A model generated the notes under the pieces. That model worked only from the letters and a program-made list of their open reading frames with translations, was not told the origin of the DNA and searched no databases. A DNA stretch of 64,000 nt from Lachnospiraceae bacterium (GTDB lineage Bacteria; Bacillota; Clostridia; Lachnospirales; Lachnospiraceae), in assembly GCA_011959105.1 (NCBI GenBank), contig BLLU01000133.1:27162-91161 (forward strand), in the 5' to 3' direction. Position numbers and translations under genes: made by a program. Every line of letters starts with the position of its first letter. Position 1 is the stretch's first letter. Positions 41,967 to 52,104 of this stretch are shown here, in pieces.

Positions 41967-43229
41967 ATGGAAGTATATGATCATCAGAATAAGCGCCAGG
42001 GCGGTCGGACGGGACAATTTGCAGCCGGACTGGTGGTAGGCATTTTCACCACGTTGTTAGTGGTATGTGTGGCGTATCTGGGATTCCAGATCCAGCAGAC
42101 GGTGGAGAACGCACGCCAGGAGAGTCAGCAGGTCAATGCGGACGGTGCCGGACAGGATGGCAGCCTGAGTGAGACGGTGGCGGATAAGATCGACAGGCTG
42201 GTGTACATGATCGAGAACTATTATTACAAGGATGATGTGACCCGCGAAGACCTGGAGGAGGGAATCTACCAGGGACTGATGGAGGCGGTGGGGGATCCTT
42301 ACACCAATTATTTTACCGCCGATGACTTTGAGACATTCATGGAGCAGGCTACCGGCGCGTACTACGGCATCGGCGCCTATGTGGCCCAGGATGTGGAACG
42401 CAACTATCCCAAGATCAACAGTCCCATCCCGGGTTCTCCTGCGGAGGAGGTGGGCATGCGCCCCGACGATATTATCTACGAGGTAGACGGGGTTTCCACT
42501 TATGGTATGGACCTGGATAAGGTGGTGAGCCTGATCAAAGGAGAGGAAGGCACCACTGTGAATATTACCCTCTATCGGAAAGGGGAATATCTGGATGTGG
42601 AAGTACAGCGCAGGCAGGTGGAGATTCCCACGGTGGAGCAGAAGATGCTGGGAGACGGCATGGCCTATATTCGAATCATCGAGTTTGACGATGTGACGCC
42701 GGGGCAGTTCAGGACGGCTCTGGATGCTTCCCGGAGCAGCGGCATGAAGGGTCTGGTGCTGGATCTGCGGGGCAACCCGGGAGGAAGCGTCAATGCGGTG
42801 GTGGATATTGCCAGAATGCTTCTGCCCAAGGGCCTGGTGGTCTACACCGAGGATAAATACGGCAAGCGGGAGGAATATACCTGCGATGGCAGCAATGAAT
42901 TTGAACTGCCGCTGGTGGTGCTGGTGGACGGCAACAGTGCCAGCGCCTCGGAACTTCTATCCGGCGCCATACAGGACTACGGCAAGGGAACGCTGGTAGG
43001 GACCACCACCTTTGGCAAGGGGATTGTGCAGCAGATGCTGACCCTGCGGGACGGCTCCGCCATCAAGATCACCATCAGCAGTTATTATACGCCCAAGGGC
43101 CGCAATATTCACGGCGTGGGCATCGAGCCGGATGTGGCCTGCCCCTTTGACGGGGAGGCTTACTATGGCAGCGGCTTTGACAATCAGCTGGAGAAGGCCC
43201 GGGAAGTACTGTCGGAAATGATAGAATAG
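41967..43229 (+). CDS. S41-family C-terminal processing protease (CtpA/CtpB-like)
   Basis: This 420-residue protein has one N-terminal TM (VVGIFTTLLVVCVAYLGF) and an extracytoplasmic part. A PDZ domain (about 130-220, SPAEEVGMRPDDIIYEVDGV) is followed by the S41 catalytic domain with DLRGNPGGSV, the nucleophile Ser in DGNSASASELLSGA, and the general-base Lys in GTTTFGKGIVQ. Such proteases trim or destroy secreted and membrane proteins; in several bacteria they control peptidoglycan hydrolases, which fits the FtsEX-hydrolase neighbours. GAGGAAA precedes the ATG, and a strong terminator follows. Confidence 0.92.
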   Translation: MEVYDHQNKRQGGRTGQFAAGLVVGIFTTLLVVCVAYLGFQIQQTVENARQESQQVNADGAGQDGSLSETVADKIDRLVYMIENYYYKDDVTREDLEEGIYQGLMEAVGDPYTNYFTADDFETFMEQATGAYYGIGAYVAQDVERNYPKINSPIPGSPAEEVGMRPDDIIYEVDGVSTYGMDLDKVVSLIKGEEGTTVNITLYRKGEYLDVEVQRRQVEIPTVEQKMLGDGMAYIRIIEFDDVTPGQFRTALDASRSSGMKGLVLDLRGNPGGSVNAVVDIARMLLPKGLVVYTEDKYGKREEYTCDGSNEFELPLVVLVDGNSASASELLSGAIQDYGKGTLVGTTTFGKGIVQQMLTLRDGSAIKITISSYYTPKGRNIHGVGIEPDVACPFDGEAYYGSGFDNQLEKAREVLSEMIE

Positions 43230-43275
43230 ATAAGTCCGCCCTGTCGCTGAAACAGATTTCCTAACTGCCATATCC

Positions 43276-43311
43276 ACGGCGGCTATGCCCATATCGCATA
43301 GCCGCCGTTTT
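43276..43311 (+). terminator. Strong intrinsic terminator after the S41 protease
   Basis: ACGGCGGCTATGC (43276-43288) pairs perfectly over 13 bp with 43296-43308 around a seven-base loop, and TTTT (43308-43311) follows. Confidence 0.92.
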
Positions 43312-43335
43312 CATCCCCTGGCTTAAGTGTTGATA

Positions 43336-43347
43336 GAACGAATGTTC
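43336..43347. promoter_or_regulatory. LexA-type SOS box upstream of uvrBA
   Basis: GAAC-GAAT-GTTC is a perfect GAAC-N4-GTTC dyad, the core of the Gram-positive LexA (DinR) box. It stands 383 bases before uvrB and just upstream of the promoter at 43358-43386. A weaker promoter (TTGATA at 43330) would overlap it. uvrBA are classical SOS genes, so the placement supports damage induction. Confidence 0.85.
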
Positions 43348-43357
43348 TAAATACATC

Positions 43358-43386
43358 TGTACAAACTCGGCATGATGTGATAGAAT
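43358..43386 (+). promoter_or_regulatory. Probable uvrBA promoter
   Basis: TGTACA (43358-43363), 17 bases, TAGAAT (43381-43386) preceded by TGA (extended -10). It begins ten bases after the LexA-type box, giving a leader of about 340 bases. Confidence 0.65.
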
Positions 43387-43593
43387 GTATAAATGTCAGA
43401 TCACAAATTTTTGCGGACGGAATGTGTGCCATGGCAGAGTTTGTGGAAAACTATATGAGAATATTTTTATGGCGGAAACTTTGCCGGGACTTTTACTTTG
43501 GTGATCGTGACTGCGGCGCTGGAAGAATTAGTTCTTCTTGTTGAAGATGAGAGGACCAGGATTGCACAGGAAATGGATTGGTGAGTTTTTGAT
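43387..43593 (+). other. Leader of uvrB with very short or decayed ORFs
   Basis: The stretch 43312-43729 has no normal gene. Two overlapping open frames stand out: ATG 43431 to 43544 (37 codons, MAEFVENYMRIFLWRKLCR) and an open run 43459-43584 whose last 28 codons read VIVTAALEELVLLVEDERTR and end at a TGA. A single base change could join them, so this may be a broken small gene, or noise. I recognise neither product. The 32-bp palindrome at 43594 follows ten bases after the last stop. Confidence 0.35.
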
Positions 43594-43625
43594 ATGAATT
43601 CGCTACACATGTGTAGCGGATTCAT
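43594..43625. repeat. 32-bp near-perfect palindrome in the uvrB leader
   Basis: ATGAATTCGCTACAC (43594-43608), AT, then its complement (43611-43625), with a single T-G mismatch or wobble. It could be a terminator for the short ORF before it (only scattered T follow), a protein-binding dyad or an mRNA hairpin about 105 bases before uvrB. Confidence 0.75.
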
Positions 43626-43729
43626 GGTCTCATTTGCGTTCTTTTCAGATACAGATGTGCACGTTGTGGTTGCCGTTCACGTTTTATGGATAATAATAAT
43701 CATACAATTTCGTGAAAGAGAGGTTATCT

Positions 43730-45718
43730 ATGCCAGAGTTTAAATTACATGCCTCATATCAGCCCACCGGCGATCAGCCCCAGGCCATTGAAGCCCTGGT
43801 TGAAGGATTCCGGCAGGGCAATCAGTGCGAGACTCTGCTGGGGGTCACCGGTTCCGGTAAGACTTTTACCATGGCCAATGTGATCGCGGCGCTGAACAAG
43901 CCCACTCTGATCATTGCCCACAACAAAACCCTGGCGGGACAGCTCTACGGCGAGTTCAAGGAATTTTTCCCGGAAAATGCAGTGGAGTATTTTGTGTCCT
44001 ATTATGACTATTACCAGCCGGAGGCCTATGTGCCATCCTCGGACACATATATTGCCAAGGATTCCTCCGTCAACGATGAGATTGATAAATTGCGGCTGTC
44101 CGCCACAGCCTCTCTGTCCGAACGCCGGGACGTGATCGTGGTGGCCAGCGTGTCCTGTATCTACGGTCTGGGCAGTCCGGACGATTACCAGGAGATGATC
44201 GTGTCCCTGCGGCCGGGTATGGTCAAGGACCGGGACCAGGTGCTGCGGGAACTGGTGGACATCCAGTATGACCGCAATGATATGGATCTGCAAAGGGGGA
44301 CTTTCCGGGTGCATGGAGATGTGGTAGAGATCTACCCGGCCCAGGGCGGAGACTATCTGATCCGGGTGGAATTTTTCGGGGACGAGATTGACCGGATCGC
44401 CGAGGTGGAGCCGCTGACGGGCAAGGTGCATGCGGTGCTCAACCATATCGCCATCTTCCCGGCCTCCCATTATGTGGTGGCGGCAGAGAAGATTAAGCGG
44501 GCCTGCGACAACATTGAGATCGAACTGGAGGAGCAGGTACGCTTCTTCAAGGGGGAGGACAAGCTGATCGAGGCTCAGCGGATCGCGGAGCGCACCAATT
44601 TTGATGTGGAGATGCTGCGGGAGGCGGGTTTCTGCTCCGGCATAGAGAACTATTCCAGACATCTGAGCGGCTCGAAGCCCGGGGAACCTCCCAAGTGTCT
44701 GATGGATTATTTCGGGGACGATTACCTGATTATCATAGACGAGTCCCATATGACCATTCCGCAGATCGGGGCCATGTATGCCGGGGACCGGTCTCGTAAG
44801 ACCACGCTGGTGGACTATGGATTCCGGCTGCCATCGGCGTTGGACAACCGGCCGCTGAACTTCTCGGAGTTTGAGGCCCATATTGACCAGATCCTCTTTG
44901 TTTCCGCCACTCCGGCAAAATATGAGGAGGAACACGAACTGCTGCGGGCGGAACAGATCATACGGCCCACGGGCCTGCTGGACCCCCAGGTGGATGTGCG
45001 CCCGGTGGAGGGCCAGGTGGACGACCTGATCGGGGAGATCAACAGGGAGGTGGAGAAGCACAATAAGGCGCTGATCACCACCCTGACCAAGCGTATGGCC
45101 GAGGATCTTACCGATTATATGAAAGAAGTGGATATCCGTGTGAAATATCTCCACTCGGATATAGATACTTTGGAGCGGGCGGAGATTATCCGGGACATGC
45201 GGCTGGATGTATTTGACGTGTTGGTGGGTATCAATTTGCTGCGGGAGGGTCTGGATATCCCGGAGATTACGCTGGTGGCCATACTGGATGCGGACAAAGA
45301 AGGATTTCTGCGGAGCAGTACTTCCCTGATCCAGACCATTGGCCGGGCAGCCCGTAACGCGGACGGCCATGTGATTATGTATGCGGATGTGATCACCGAT
45401 TCTATGCGGGCTGCCATTGATGAGACCAACCGCCGCCGGGCCATTCAGAGCGCCTACAATCAGAAACACGGCATCACGCCCCAGACCATTAAGAAGGCCG
45501 TGCGGGAGTTGATCAGCATTTCCAGGGAAATTGCCCGGGAGGAGGTGCGCTTTGAGAAAGATCCCGAATCCATGAGCCGCAAGGAACTGGAGAAACTGAT
45601 CGCCGATATCCAGAAGAAGATGCAGAAGGCGGCGGCGGACCTGAACTTTGAGGCGGCGGCCCAGCTGCGGGACAAGATGCTGGAATTGAAAGAGAAACTG
45701 CGGGAGATCGAGGCGTAA
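43730..45718 (+). CDS. uvrB: Excinuclease ABC subunit B
   Basis: This 662-residue nucleotide excision repair helicase is of the exact usual length. It has [15 protein letters not shown] (Walker A, about 38-50), [20 protein letters not shown] (the beta-hairpin that clamps DNA), [11 protein letters not shown] (Walker B/DEAD-like), [13 protein letters not shown] and QTIGRAARN (motif VI), and the C-terminal UVR motif that binds UvrC (about 625-660). ATG 43730 has GAGAGG nine bases upstream; the GTG at 43712 in frame is unlikely. With uvrA it forms an SOS-controlled operon. Confidence 0.97.
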   Translation: MPEFKLHASYQPTGDQPQAIEALVEGFRQGNQCETLLGVTGSGKTFTMANVIAALNKPTLIIAHNKTLAGQLYGEFKEFFPENAVEYFVSYYDYYQPEAYVPSSDTYIAKDSSVNDEIDKLRLSATASLSERRDVIVVASVSCIYGLGSPDDYQEMIVSLRPGMVKDRDQVLRELVDIQYDRNDMDLQRGTFRVHGDVVEIYPAQGGDYLIRVEFFGDEIDRIAEVEPLTGKVHAVLNHIAIFPASHYVVAAEKIKRACDNIEIELEEQVRFFKGEDKLIEAQRIAERTNFDVEMLREAGFCSGIENYSRHLSGSKPGEPPKCLMDYFGDDYLIIIDESHMTIPQIGAMYAGDRSRKTTLVDYGFRLPSALDNRPLNFSEFEAHIDQILFVSATPAKYEEEHELLRAEQIIRPTGLLDPQVDVRPVEGQVDDLIGEINREVEKHNKALITTLTKRMAEDLTDYMKEVDIRVKYLHSDIDTLERAEIIRDMRLDVFDVLVGINLLREGLDIPEITLVAILDADKEGFLRSSTSLIQTIGRAARNADGHVIMYADVITDSMRAAIDETNRRRAIQSAYNQKHGITPQTIKKAVRELISISREIAREEVRFEKDPESMSRKELEKLIADIQKKMQKAAADLNFEAAAQLRDKMLELKEKLREIEA

Positions 45719-45789
45719 AGCCGATGGATCCCTGCATCCACATAGTGATAAACTGTGGACTATATATAAAGACAAGCGAGGTATGTAAC

Positions 45790-48645
45790 ATGGAAGAAAC
45801 AAAGAAGATGCTCCCCAGGAAGGAGTACATCAAGATAAGAGGAGCCTGCGAGCACAATCTCAAGAACATTGATGTGGATATACCCCGGAACGAGTTCGTA
45901 GTCCTGACGGGTATGTCGGGATCCGGCAAATCCTCCCTGGCGTTTGACACCATCTATGCCGAGGGACAGCGCCGGTATATGGAATCCCTTTCTTCTTACG
46001 CCAGGCAGTTCCTGGGGCAGATGGAGAAGCCCAATGTGGAGCGGATCGACGGGCTGTCCCCGGCCATCTCCATAGACCAGAAGTCCACCAACCGCAATCC
46101 CCGTTCCACGGTGGGCACGGTGACGGAGATCTACGACTACTTCCGCCTGCTGTACGCCCGTATCGGCATTCCCCATTGCCCCAAGTGCGGCAGGGTCATT
46201 GCCAGGCAGACGGTGGACCAGATGGTGGATCAGATTATGGAATTGGGAGAAGGCGCCAGAATCCAACTGCTGGCGCCGGTGGTCAGAGGACGGAAGGGCC
46301 TGCATGAGAAGGTGTTTGACCGGGCGAAGAAGAGCGGCTATGTCCGGGTAAGGGTGGACGGCAACCTGTATGAATTGTCTGAGGATATTCCTCTGGAGAA
46401 AAACATCAAGCACAATATAGAGATCGTGGTGGATCGCCTGGTGGTGAAGGAGGGGATTCAGAAGCGTCTGGCGGATTCCATTGAGAATGTGCTGGAACTG
46501 GCGGAAGGACTTCTGGAAGTAGACGTGATTGACGGAAAGATGCTGAATTTCTCCCAGAGTTTTTCCTGCCCGGACTGCGGTATCAGCATCAGTGAGGTGG
46601 AACCCCGCAGCTTTTCCTTCAACAATCCCTTCGGAGCCTGCCCGGTGTGCTTCGGCCTGGGGTATAAGATGGAATTTGACATGGAACTGATGGTTCCCAA
46701 CCAGAAACTTTCCATCAATCAGGGCGCCATCGTGGTGCTGGGCTGGCAGTCCTGCAATTCCAAGGGAAGTTTTACCAATGCGCTTCTGCAGGCCCTGTGC
46801 AAGGAATATCATTTTGACTTGGACACTCCCTTCGAGGAGTATCCCGATGCGGTCAGGGACGTGTTGGTGAACGGGACCGGGGGCAGGGAAGTTACCGTAT
46901 ATTATGAAGGACAGAGAGGGAAGGGAGAGTATCCCGTGGCTTTCGAAGGGCTGGTGCGCAATGTGGAGCGCCGTTATCAGGAGACGGGTTCCGAATCCTC
47001 CAAGGCCGAATATGAGACCTTTATGCGGGTCACGCCCTGCAAGGAATGTAAGGGCATGCGTCTGAAGCAGGAATCTCTGGCGGTTACCGTGGGGGATAAG
47101 AATATTTATGAAGTCACCGCCATGTCCATTGTAAAGCTCTATGATTTTGTGATGGGACTGAATCTTACGCCTCAACAGGAGATGATCGGAAAGCAGCTTC
47201 TAAAGGAGATTCGGGCCAGGGTGAAATTCCTGCTGGATGTGGGACTGGATTACCTGTCTCTGGCCAGAGGTACCGCCACACTTTCCGGCGGCGAGGCACA
47301 GCGGATCCGTCTGGCTACCCAGATCGGCTCCGGCTTGGTGGGGGTGTGCTATATCCTGGACGAGCCCAGCATCGGCCTGCACCAGCGGGACAACGACAAA
47401 CTGCTGGCCACTCTGAAACATCTCAGGGATCTGGGCAACACGCTGGTGGTGGTGGAACATGACGAGGATACCATGCTGGCGGCAGACTATATCGTAGACA
47501 TCGGCCCCGGGGCGGGCTCCCATGGCGGAGAGGTGGTGGCAGTGGGGAATGCCCGGGAGATCATGCAGGTGGAGGAGTCCGTCACAGGCCAGTACCTGAG
47601 CGGCAGGAAATTTATCCCCGTACCCGTGAACCGGCGTAAACCCACAGGCTATATTAAAGTGCTGGGCGCTACGGAAAACAATCTGAAGAATGTGGATGTG
47701 ACCTTTCCCCTGGGCATCATGACCTGTGTCACCGGTGTCTCCGGTTCGGGCAAGAGTTCTCTGGTGAACGAGGTATTGAATAAACATCTGTCCCGGGATC
47801 TTAACCGGGCCAGGGTGATTCCGGGAAAACACAGGGGCATTGAGGGCATGGAGCAGTTGGATAAAGTGATCGACATAGACCAGTCTCCCATCGGACGCAC
47901 GCCCAGATCCAACCCGGCCACCTATACCGGGGTGTTTGACATGATCCGGGATCTGTTTGCTTCCACGCCGGATGCCAAGGCCAAAGGTTACAACAAGGGA
48001 AGATTCAGCTTCAATGTGAAGGGCGGACGCTGTGAAGCCTGCAGCGGTGACGGCATCATCAAGATTGAGATGCACTTTCTGCCGGATGTATATGTGCCCT
48101 GCGAAGTCTGCGGCGGAAAACGTTATAACCGGGAAACCCTGGATGTGAAATACAAGGGCAAGAGTATCTACGATGTGCTGGATATGACCGTGGAGGAGGC
48201 GCTGCCGTTTTTCGAGAATGTGCCCACCATCCGGAACAAGATACAGACTCTGTATGATGTGGGCCTGTCTTATGTGAAACTGGGACAGCCCTCCACCACC
48301 TTGTCCGGCGGCGAAGCCCAGCGGATCAAGCTGGCTACGGAACTGTCCAGGCGCAGCACGGGTAAGACGGTGTATATTCTGGACGAGCCTACCACCGGCC
48401 TGCATTTCGCGGATGTGCACAAGCTGGTGGAGATTCTGCACAAGCTGGCAGACGGGGGAAATACGGTTATTGTCATCGAGCACAATCTGGACGTGATCAA
48501 GGCGGCGGACTATATCATCGACATGGGGCCGGAGGGCGGAGACCGGGGCGGCACGGTAATCGCCCAGGGTACGCCGGAGGAGATTGCCCGGGCCGCCGGG
48601 TCCTATACGGGCATCTATGTGAAAAAGATGCTGGAGAAGGGTTAA
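45790..48645 (+). CDS. uvrA: Excinuclease ABC subunit A
   Basis: This 951-residue damage-recognition ATPase has two ABC modules. The first Walker A is [13 protein letters not shown] (about 38-50), the second [13 protein letters not shown] (about 645). Both signature motifs are [12 protein letters not shown] and [12 protein letters not shown]. Zinc modules [20 protein letters not shown]...CPVC and CEACSGDGI...CEVCGGKRY are present. Walker B occurs as [12 protein letters not shown] and [15 protein letters not shown]. The start ATG 45790 has GAGG ten bases upstream; the in-frame ATG at 45724 lies five bases after uvrB and lacks conserved sequence. It loads UvrB onto damaged DNA. Confidence 0.97.
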   Translation: MEETKKMLPRKEYIKIRGACEHNLKNIDVDIPRNEFVVLTGMSGSGKSSLAFDTIYAEGQRRYMESLSSYARQFLGQMEKPNVERIDGLSPAISIDQKSTNRNPRSTVGTVTEIYDYFRLLYARIGIPHCPKCGRVIARQTVDQMVDQIMELGEGARIQLLAPVVRGRKGLHEKVFDRAKKSGYVRVRVDGNLYELSEDIPLEKNIKHNIEIVVDRLVVKEGIQKRLADSIENVLELAEGLLEVDVIDGKMLNFSQSFSCPDCGISISEVEPRSFSFNNPFGACPVCFGLGYKMEFDMELMVPNQKLSINQGAIVVLGWQSCNSKGSFTNALLQALCKEYHFDLDTPFEEYPDAVRDVLVNGTGGREVTVYYEGQRGKGEYPVAFEGLVRNVERRYQETGSESSKAEYETFMRVTPCKECKGMRLKQESLAVTVGDKNIYEVTAMSIVKLYDFVMGLNLTPQQEMIGKQLLKEIRARVKFLLDVGLDYLSLARGTATLSGGEAQRIRLATQIGSGLVGVCYILDEPSIGLHQRDNDKLLATLKHLRDLGNTLVVVEHDEDTMLAADYIVDIGPGAGSHGGEVVAVGNAREIMQVEESVTGQYLSGRKFIPVPVNRRKPTGYIKVLGATENNLKNVDVTFPLGIMTCVTGVSGSGKSSLVNEVLNKHLSRDLNRARVIPGKHRGIEGMEQLDKVIDIDQSPIGRTPRSNPATYTGVFDMIRDLFASTPDAKAKGYNKGRFSFNVKGGRCEACSGDGIIKIEMHFLPDVYVPCEVCGGKRYNRETLDVKYKGKSIYDVLDMTVEEALPFFENVPTIRNKIQTLYDVGLSYVKLGQPSTTLSGGEAQRIKLATELSRRSTGKTVYILDEPTTGLHFADVHKLVEILHKLADGGNTVIVIEHNLDVIKAADYIIDMGPEGGDRGGTVIAQGTPEEIARAAGSYTGIYVKKMLEKG

Positions 48646-48687
48646 GTCGCGGCGGAAACAGCCGATATATGTATGGAAAGCATGGAT

Positions 48688-48723
48688 GCGGAAAGGAAAC
48701 GGAAGGAACCGTTTTCTTTTCGC
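48688..48723 (+). terminator. Hairpin terminator after uvrA
   Basis: GCGGAAAGGAAACGG (48688-48702) pairs over 15 positions (two G-T) with 48709-48723. The 3' arm is itself T-rich (CCGTTTTCTTTTCGC). Confidence 0.75.
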
Positions 48724-48756
48724 ATTTAAAAAATTCTAAAATTTTGCGAAACCCCT

Positions 48757-48784
48757 TTGAAAAAAAAGTGTTTTCATGTATAAT
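48757..48784 (+). promoter_or_regulatory. Sigma-A promoter for mbl and the flagellar rod genes
   Basis: TTGAAA (48757-48762), 16 bases, TATAAT (48779-48784), about 115 bases before mbl. An A8 tract lies in the spacer. No other promoter was seen before flhO, flhP and the rod-binding gene, so these are probably co-transcribed. Confidence 0.75.
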
Positions 48785-48900
48785 GTACGTTGACATTATG
48801 CGTCCGCGGCAGGAATTGATTCCGGACCCGGCGGGCCCGTTGACTATTTTCAGAAAATGTGGAAACATTATCATAGATACCATGAAAGGGGTAGCAGCAT

Positions 48901-49890
48901 ATGTATACTGATATTGGAATTGATTTGGGTACCGCCAGCATTTTGGTTTACATCAGAGGAAAAGGCGTAGTCCTGAAAGAGCCGTCTGTTGTAGCTTTCG
49001 ATAGAGACACCAATAAGATTAAGGCCATCGGCGAGGACGCCCGGCTGATGCTGGGGCGCACTCCCGGCAATATTGTGGCGGTCAGGCCGCTGCGTCAGGG
49101 CGTTATCTCGGATTACACCGTCACGGAGAAGATGATGAAGTATTTTATCCAGAAAGCCCTGGGTAAAAGGACTTTCCGCAAGCCCCGCATCGCGGTCTGT
49201 GTGCCCAGCGGCGTGACGGAAGTGGAAAAAAAGGCGGTTGAGGATGCCACTTACCAGGCAGGAGCCCGGGAGGTGTTCATCATAGAGGAGCCCATTGCGG
49301 CTGCCATCGGCGCAGGGATCGACATATCCAAGCCCTGCGGCAACATGATCGTGGATATCGGCGGCGGTACTTCCGATATCGCGGTGATTTCCCTGGGAGG
49401 CACTGTGGTCAGCGCTTCCATTAAGATTGCCGGGGATGATTTCGATGAAGCCATTGTCCGATATATGCGTAAGAAACACAATCTGCTCATCGGCGAACGC
49501 ACGGCGGAGGATTTAAAAATCAAGATCGGTTCCGCGTTTAAGAGGCCGGAAGTTGACTTTATGGATGTCCGGGGGCGCAACCTGGTGACGGGTCTGCCTA
49601 AGACCGTAAAAGTGTCCTCCGAGGAGACCGAGGAGGCGCTGCGGGAGACCACGGCTCAGATCGTGGAGACCATACACAGTGTACTGGAGAAAACCCCGCC
49701 CGAGCTGGCGGCGGATATTGCCGACAGGGGCATTGTGCTCACCGGCGGCGGCAGCCTGCTGCGGGGGCTGGAAGACCTGATTTCCGCTAAGACCGGCATC
49801 AATACCATGACGGCAGAAGATCCCATGACGGCGGTGGCCATCGGCACCGGTAAATATGTGGAATTCCTGGCAGGGTATCGTGAGGACTAA
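48901..49890 (+). CDS. mbl: Rod shape-determining protein, MreB/Mbl family
   Basis: This 329-residue bacterial actin has IGIDLGTASILVYIRGKGVV (phosphate 1), VDIGGGTSDIAVISLGG (phosphate 2), GIVLTGGGSLLRGLEDLI (adenosine) and a normal length. It forms membrane-bound filaments that guide the peptidoglycan elongation machinery. The neighbours flhO and flhP follow as in the Bacillus subtilis mbl-flhO-flhP order, so Mbl is preferred over MreB, which normally sits with mreC and mreD; neither is here. GAAAGGGG lies before the ATG. Confidence 0.9.
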   Translation: MYTDIGIDLGTASILVYIRGKGVVLKEPSVVAFDRDTNKIKAIGEDARLMLGRTPGNIVAVRPLRQGVISDYTVTEKMMKYFIQKALGKRTFRKPRIAVCVPSGVTEVEKKAVEDATYQAGAREVFIIEEPIAAAIGAGIDISKPCGNMIVDIGGGTSDIAVISLGGTVVSASIKIAGDDFDEAIVRYMRKKHNLLIGERTAEDLKIKIGSAFKRPEVDFMDVRGRNLVTGLPKTVKVSSEETEEALRETTAQIVETIHSVLEKTPPELAADIADRGIVLTGGGSLLRGLEDLISAKTGINTMTAEDPMTAVAIGTGKYVEFLAGYRED

Positions 49891-49910
49891 GGCAAAAAGG
49901 AGACAGAGAC

Positions 49911-50690
49911 ATGCTGAGAGGATTATATACGGCCCACACGGGGCTGCGCAACGAACAGAACCGTATGGATATACTGACCAACAATCTGGCCAATGCATCC
50001 ACCGTGGGTTTTAAAAAGGAAGGTTCCACCAGCCAGCCCTTCCGTGAGGTACTGGCGGTTAAGATCAAGGACTCTTCCGTGGGTCTGGGTACGGTGCAGC
50101 CCATCGGTCACAGCCGCCTGGGCGTGAAGATCGGTGAGAATTATACGGATTACACCCAGGGATCTTTTCGAATTACCGACAATACCTATGATCTGGCCCT
50201 GGCGGGCAGCGGCTTCTTTGCGCTGGAATATACCGACAGCCAGGGGGAGACTTCCACCAAATATACCCGGGCAGGCAATTTTACCCTGACCCAGGAAGGT
50301 TATCTGGTGAACAATGACGGCATGTATGTGCTGGATACCCAGAACCGCCGGATACAGCTGGATACCTTGAAGGATGCTGCCATAGACAGCACCGGTTCCA
50401 TCATTCAGGACGGGAGGCAGGTGGCCCGGATCCAGGTGACGGATTTCGAAGATTACGATTATCTGGAGAAGTTTGGCGACACTTTCTTCCAGCCGGTGGA
50501 AGGAGCAACTCCCATGGAGGGCTCCGCAGAGGTGAAGTCCGGCGTGCTGGAGATGTCCAATATGTCCGTGATTTCGGAGATGGTCAATATGATCGCCGTG
50601 ACCAGGGCTTATGAGAGCAATCAGAAGATTATGCAGACCTATGACGAGAGTCTGGGGATCGCGGTGAGCCAGCTGGGCAAGGTTCAGTAA
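49911..50690 (+). CDS. flhO: Flagellar basal-body rod protein FlhO (FlgF-like)
   Basis: This 259-residue protein begins MLRGLYTAHTGLRNEQNRMD and then ILTNNLANASTVGFKKEG, the rod/hook N-terminal helix motif. The variable middle carries SGFFALEYTDSQG, and the C-terminal NMIAVTRAYESNQKIMQTYD matches the end of FlgF/FlgG proteins. It is exported by the flagellar type III system and forms part of the distal rod. It is 20 bases downstream of mbl with AAGGAGA before the ATG. In Gram-positives FlhO and FlhP replace the usual FlgF and FlgG. Confidence 0.9.
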   Translation: MLRGLYTAHTGLRNEQNRMDILTNNLANASTVGFKKEGSTSQPFREVLAVKIKDSSVGLGTVQPIGHSRLGVKIGENYTDYTQGSFRITDNTYDLALAGSGFFALEYTDSQGETSTKYTRAGNFTLTQEGYLVNNDGMYVLDTQNRRIQLDTLKDAAIDSTGSIIQDGRQVARIQVTDFEDYDYLEKFGDTFFQPVEGATPMEGSAEVKSGVLEMSNMSVISEMVNMIAVTRAYESNQKIMQTYDESLGIAVSQLGKVQ

Positions 50691-50764
50691 GTATTTACTG
50701 GTATTTATATAATTAGAAAGGCTGCAGGGTGATTCGGAGAACTGCAGGGACAGGAGAAAAAGAT

Positions 50765-51586
50765 ATGGTTCGGAGTTTATGGACAGCGGCAACGGGCATG
50801 ATTGCCCAGCAGGTCAATATTGACACCATTGCCAACAATCTGGCAAATGTGAACACAACGGGGTATAAGACGCAGGTAAACGAATTCAAGTCTCTCTTGT
50901 ACCAGAATCTGCAGCAGAGAACCACTACGGCGGACGGGAACCCCAAACCCACCGGCGCGCAGGTGGGACTGGGTGTGCGCAACGCTTCCATCACGGCTTT
51001 GTACGGCAAGCAGGGACCTCTGCTCTCCTCGGAAAAGGACACGTCGTTTGCCATAGACGGAAAAGGATTTTTCGCTGTGCAGGGCGCCGACGGCAATACA
51101 TACTATACCCGCAACGGTAATTTTGACTGGGCGCTGGGAGAAAATCGCAGCAACATTCTGGCCACCTCCGACGGCCTGCCGGTGCTGGATACCCAGGGAA
51201 GGCCCATTGTCCTGAACAGCAACTATGTGGTCAGCAGGATCACGGTCACCTCCGACGGAAATATATGCTATCCGGATGAAAGAAATGTGCCTCAGCCGCT
51301 GGGCATCCAGATCGGCCTGACGCAATTTAATAATCCCGCAGGATTAGACCGCCTGGACGACAGCCTTTATTCCGAGTCTGCAGCCAGCGGCCAGCCTATT
51401 AACGAGGCTACCAGCACCGCTGTGGTGAAAAGCAAGGTATTACAGAATTACCTGGAAGGCTCCAACGTGCAGGTGGTGGATGAAATGGTGAACATGATTG
51501 TGGCACAGCGTGCCTATGAAATGAATTCCAAAGCCATTACCGCATCCGATGAGATGCTGCAGCAGGCCAATAACCTGAGAAGATAG
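50765..51586 (+). CDS. flhP: Flagellar basal-body rod protein FlhP (FlgG-like)
   Basis: This 273-residue protein begins MVRSLWTAATGMIAQQVNID and TIANNLANVNTTGYKTQVNE, the FlgG-type rod N terminus. It has SFAIDGKGFFAVQGADGNTY in the middle and VNMIVAQRAYEMNSKAITAS at the C terminus. It is slightly longer than FlgG (260). ATG 50765 lies behind GGAGAAAAAG; the in-frame codon at 50729 has no support. It is a paralogue of flhO next to it and would complete the distal rod. Confidence 0.92.
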   Translation: MVRSLWTAATGMIAQQVNIDTIANNLANVNTTGYKTQVNEFKSLLYQNLQQRTTTADGNPKPTGAQVGLGVRNASITALYGKQGPLLSSEKDTSFAIDGKGFFAVQGADGNTYYTRNGNFDWALGENRSNILATSDGLPVLDTQGRPIVLNSNYVVSRITVTSDGNICYPDERNVPQPLGIQIGLTQFNNPAGLDRLDDSLYSESAASGQPINEATSTAVVKSKVLQNYLEGSNVQVVDEMVNMIVAQRAYEMNSKAITASDEMLQQANNLRR

Positions 51587-51708
51587 CATGTGAACCTTTG
51601 TATGACCTGCGGTATGGCTGACTGGACACAGCGCAGGCGGGCGGGGGATCGGACAGGGCGATTTGCGGCATACAGATGTTCCGCAAATGGAAACGGAGGA
51701 CTTAGACA

Positions 51709-52068
51709 ATGGATATAGGGAGTATGTGGAATGCCGGAGGCATGAGCAGCCTGGCCGGCATGGCGGCGAACAATGCCTCCGCCGCCAAATTGGAGGGAAA
51801 ACTTCAGACGAGTTATGAGAATGCCAGCGATGAGGAATTGATGGATGCCTGCAAACAGTTCGAAGCCTATTTTCTGGAGCAGATGTTTAAGGCCATGCAG
51901 AAGACGGTTCCCAACTACAGCACCGAGAGTATGGCGGGTTCCAGCAACAGTATGATGGATTTTTATAAGGAACAGATGATCCAGCAGGTGGCGGCGGACA
52001 CTACACAGCAGAGCAGCCTGGGGCTGGCTCAGATGCTTTACGAACAGATGAAGAGAAATATGATATAG
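51709..52068 (+). CDS. FlgJ N-terminal-like rod-binding protein
   Basis: This 119-residue protein has DEELMDACKQFEAYFLEQMF and KAMQKTVPNYSTES, then FYKEQMIQQVAAD and LGLAQMLYEQMKRNMI, the rod-binding domain of FlgJ (family FlgJ_N). The muramidase half of proteobacterial FlgJ is absent, as usual in Clostridia. It probably acts as a rod scaffold or cap for flhO and flhP assembly. GGAGG lies 11 bases before the ATG. A strong terminator follows five bases after the stop. Confidence 0.85.
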   Translation: MDIGSMWNAGGMSSLAGMAANNASAAKLEGKLQTSYENASDEELMDACKQFEAYFLEQMFKAMQKTVPNYSTESMAGSSNSMMDFYKEQMIQQVAADTTQQSSLGLAQMLYEQMKRNMI

Positions 52069-52072
52069 AAGT

Positions 52073-52104
52073 AAAGGCTGCTGATGCAAAGAGGCAGCCT
52101 TTTT
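52073..52104 (+). terminator. Intrinsic terminator immediately before recD2
   Basis: AAAGGCTGC (52073-52081) pairs with GCAGCCTTT (52094-52102) around a 12-base loop; T5 ends at 52104. The recD2 ATG lies only 25 bases further, with no visible promoter between. Confidence 0.9.

Noticed and set aside
43754..45802. 682-codon minus-strand open frame opposite uvrB
   Set aside because: It is fully antisense to a highly conserved gene, with no recognisable motif and low-complexity His/Gln/Leu content.
48790..48818. TTGACA downstream of the mbl promoter as a second -35
   Set aside because: No acceptable -10 lies 16-18 bases after it; the sequence there is GC-rich.
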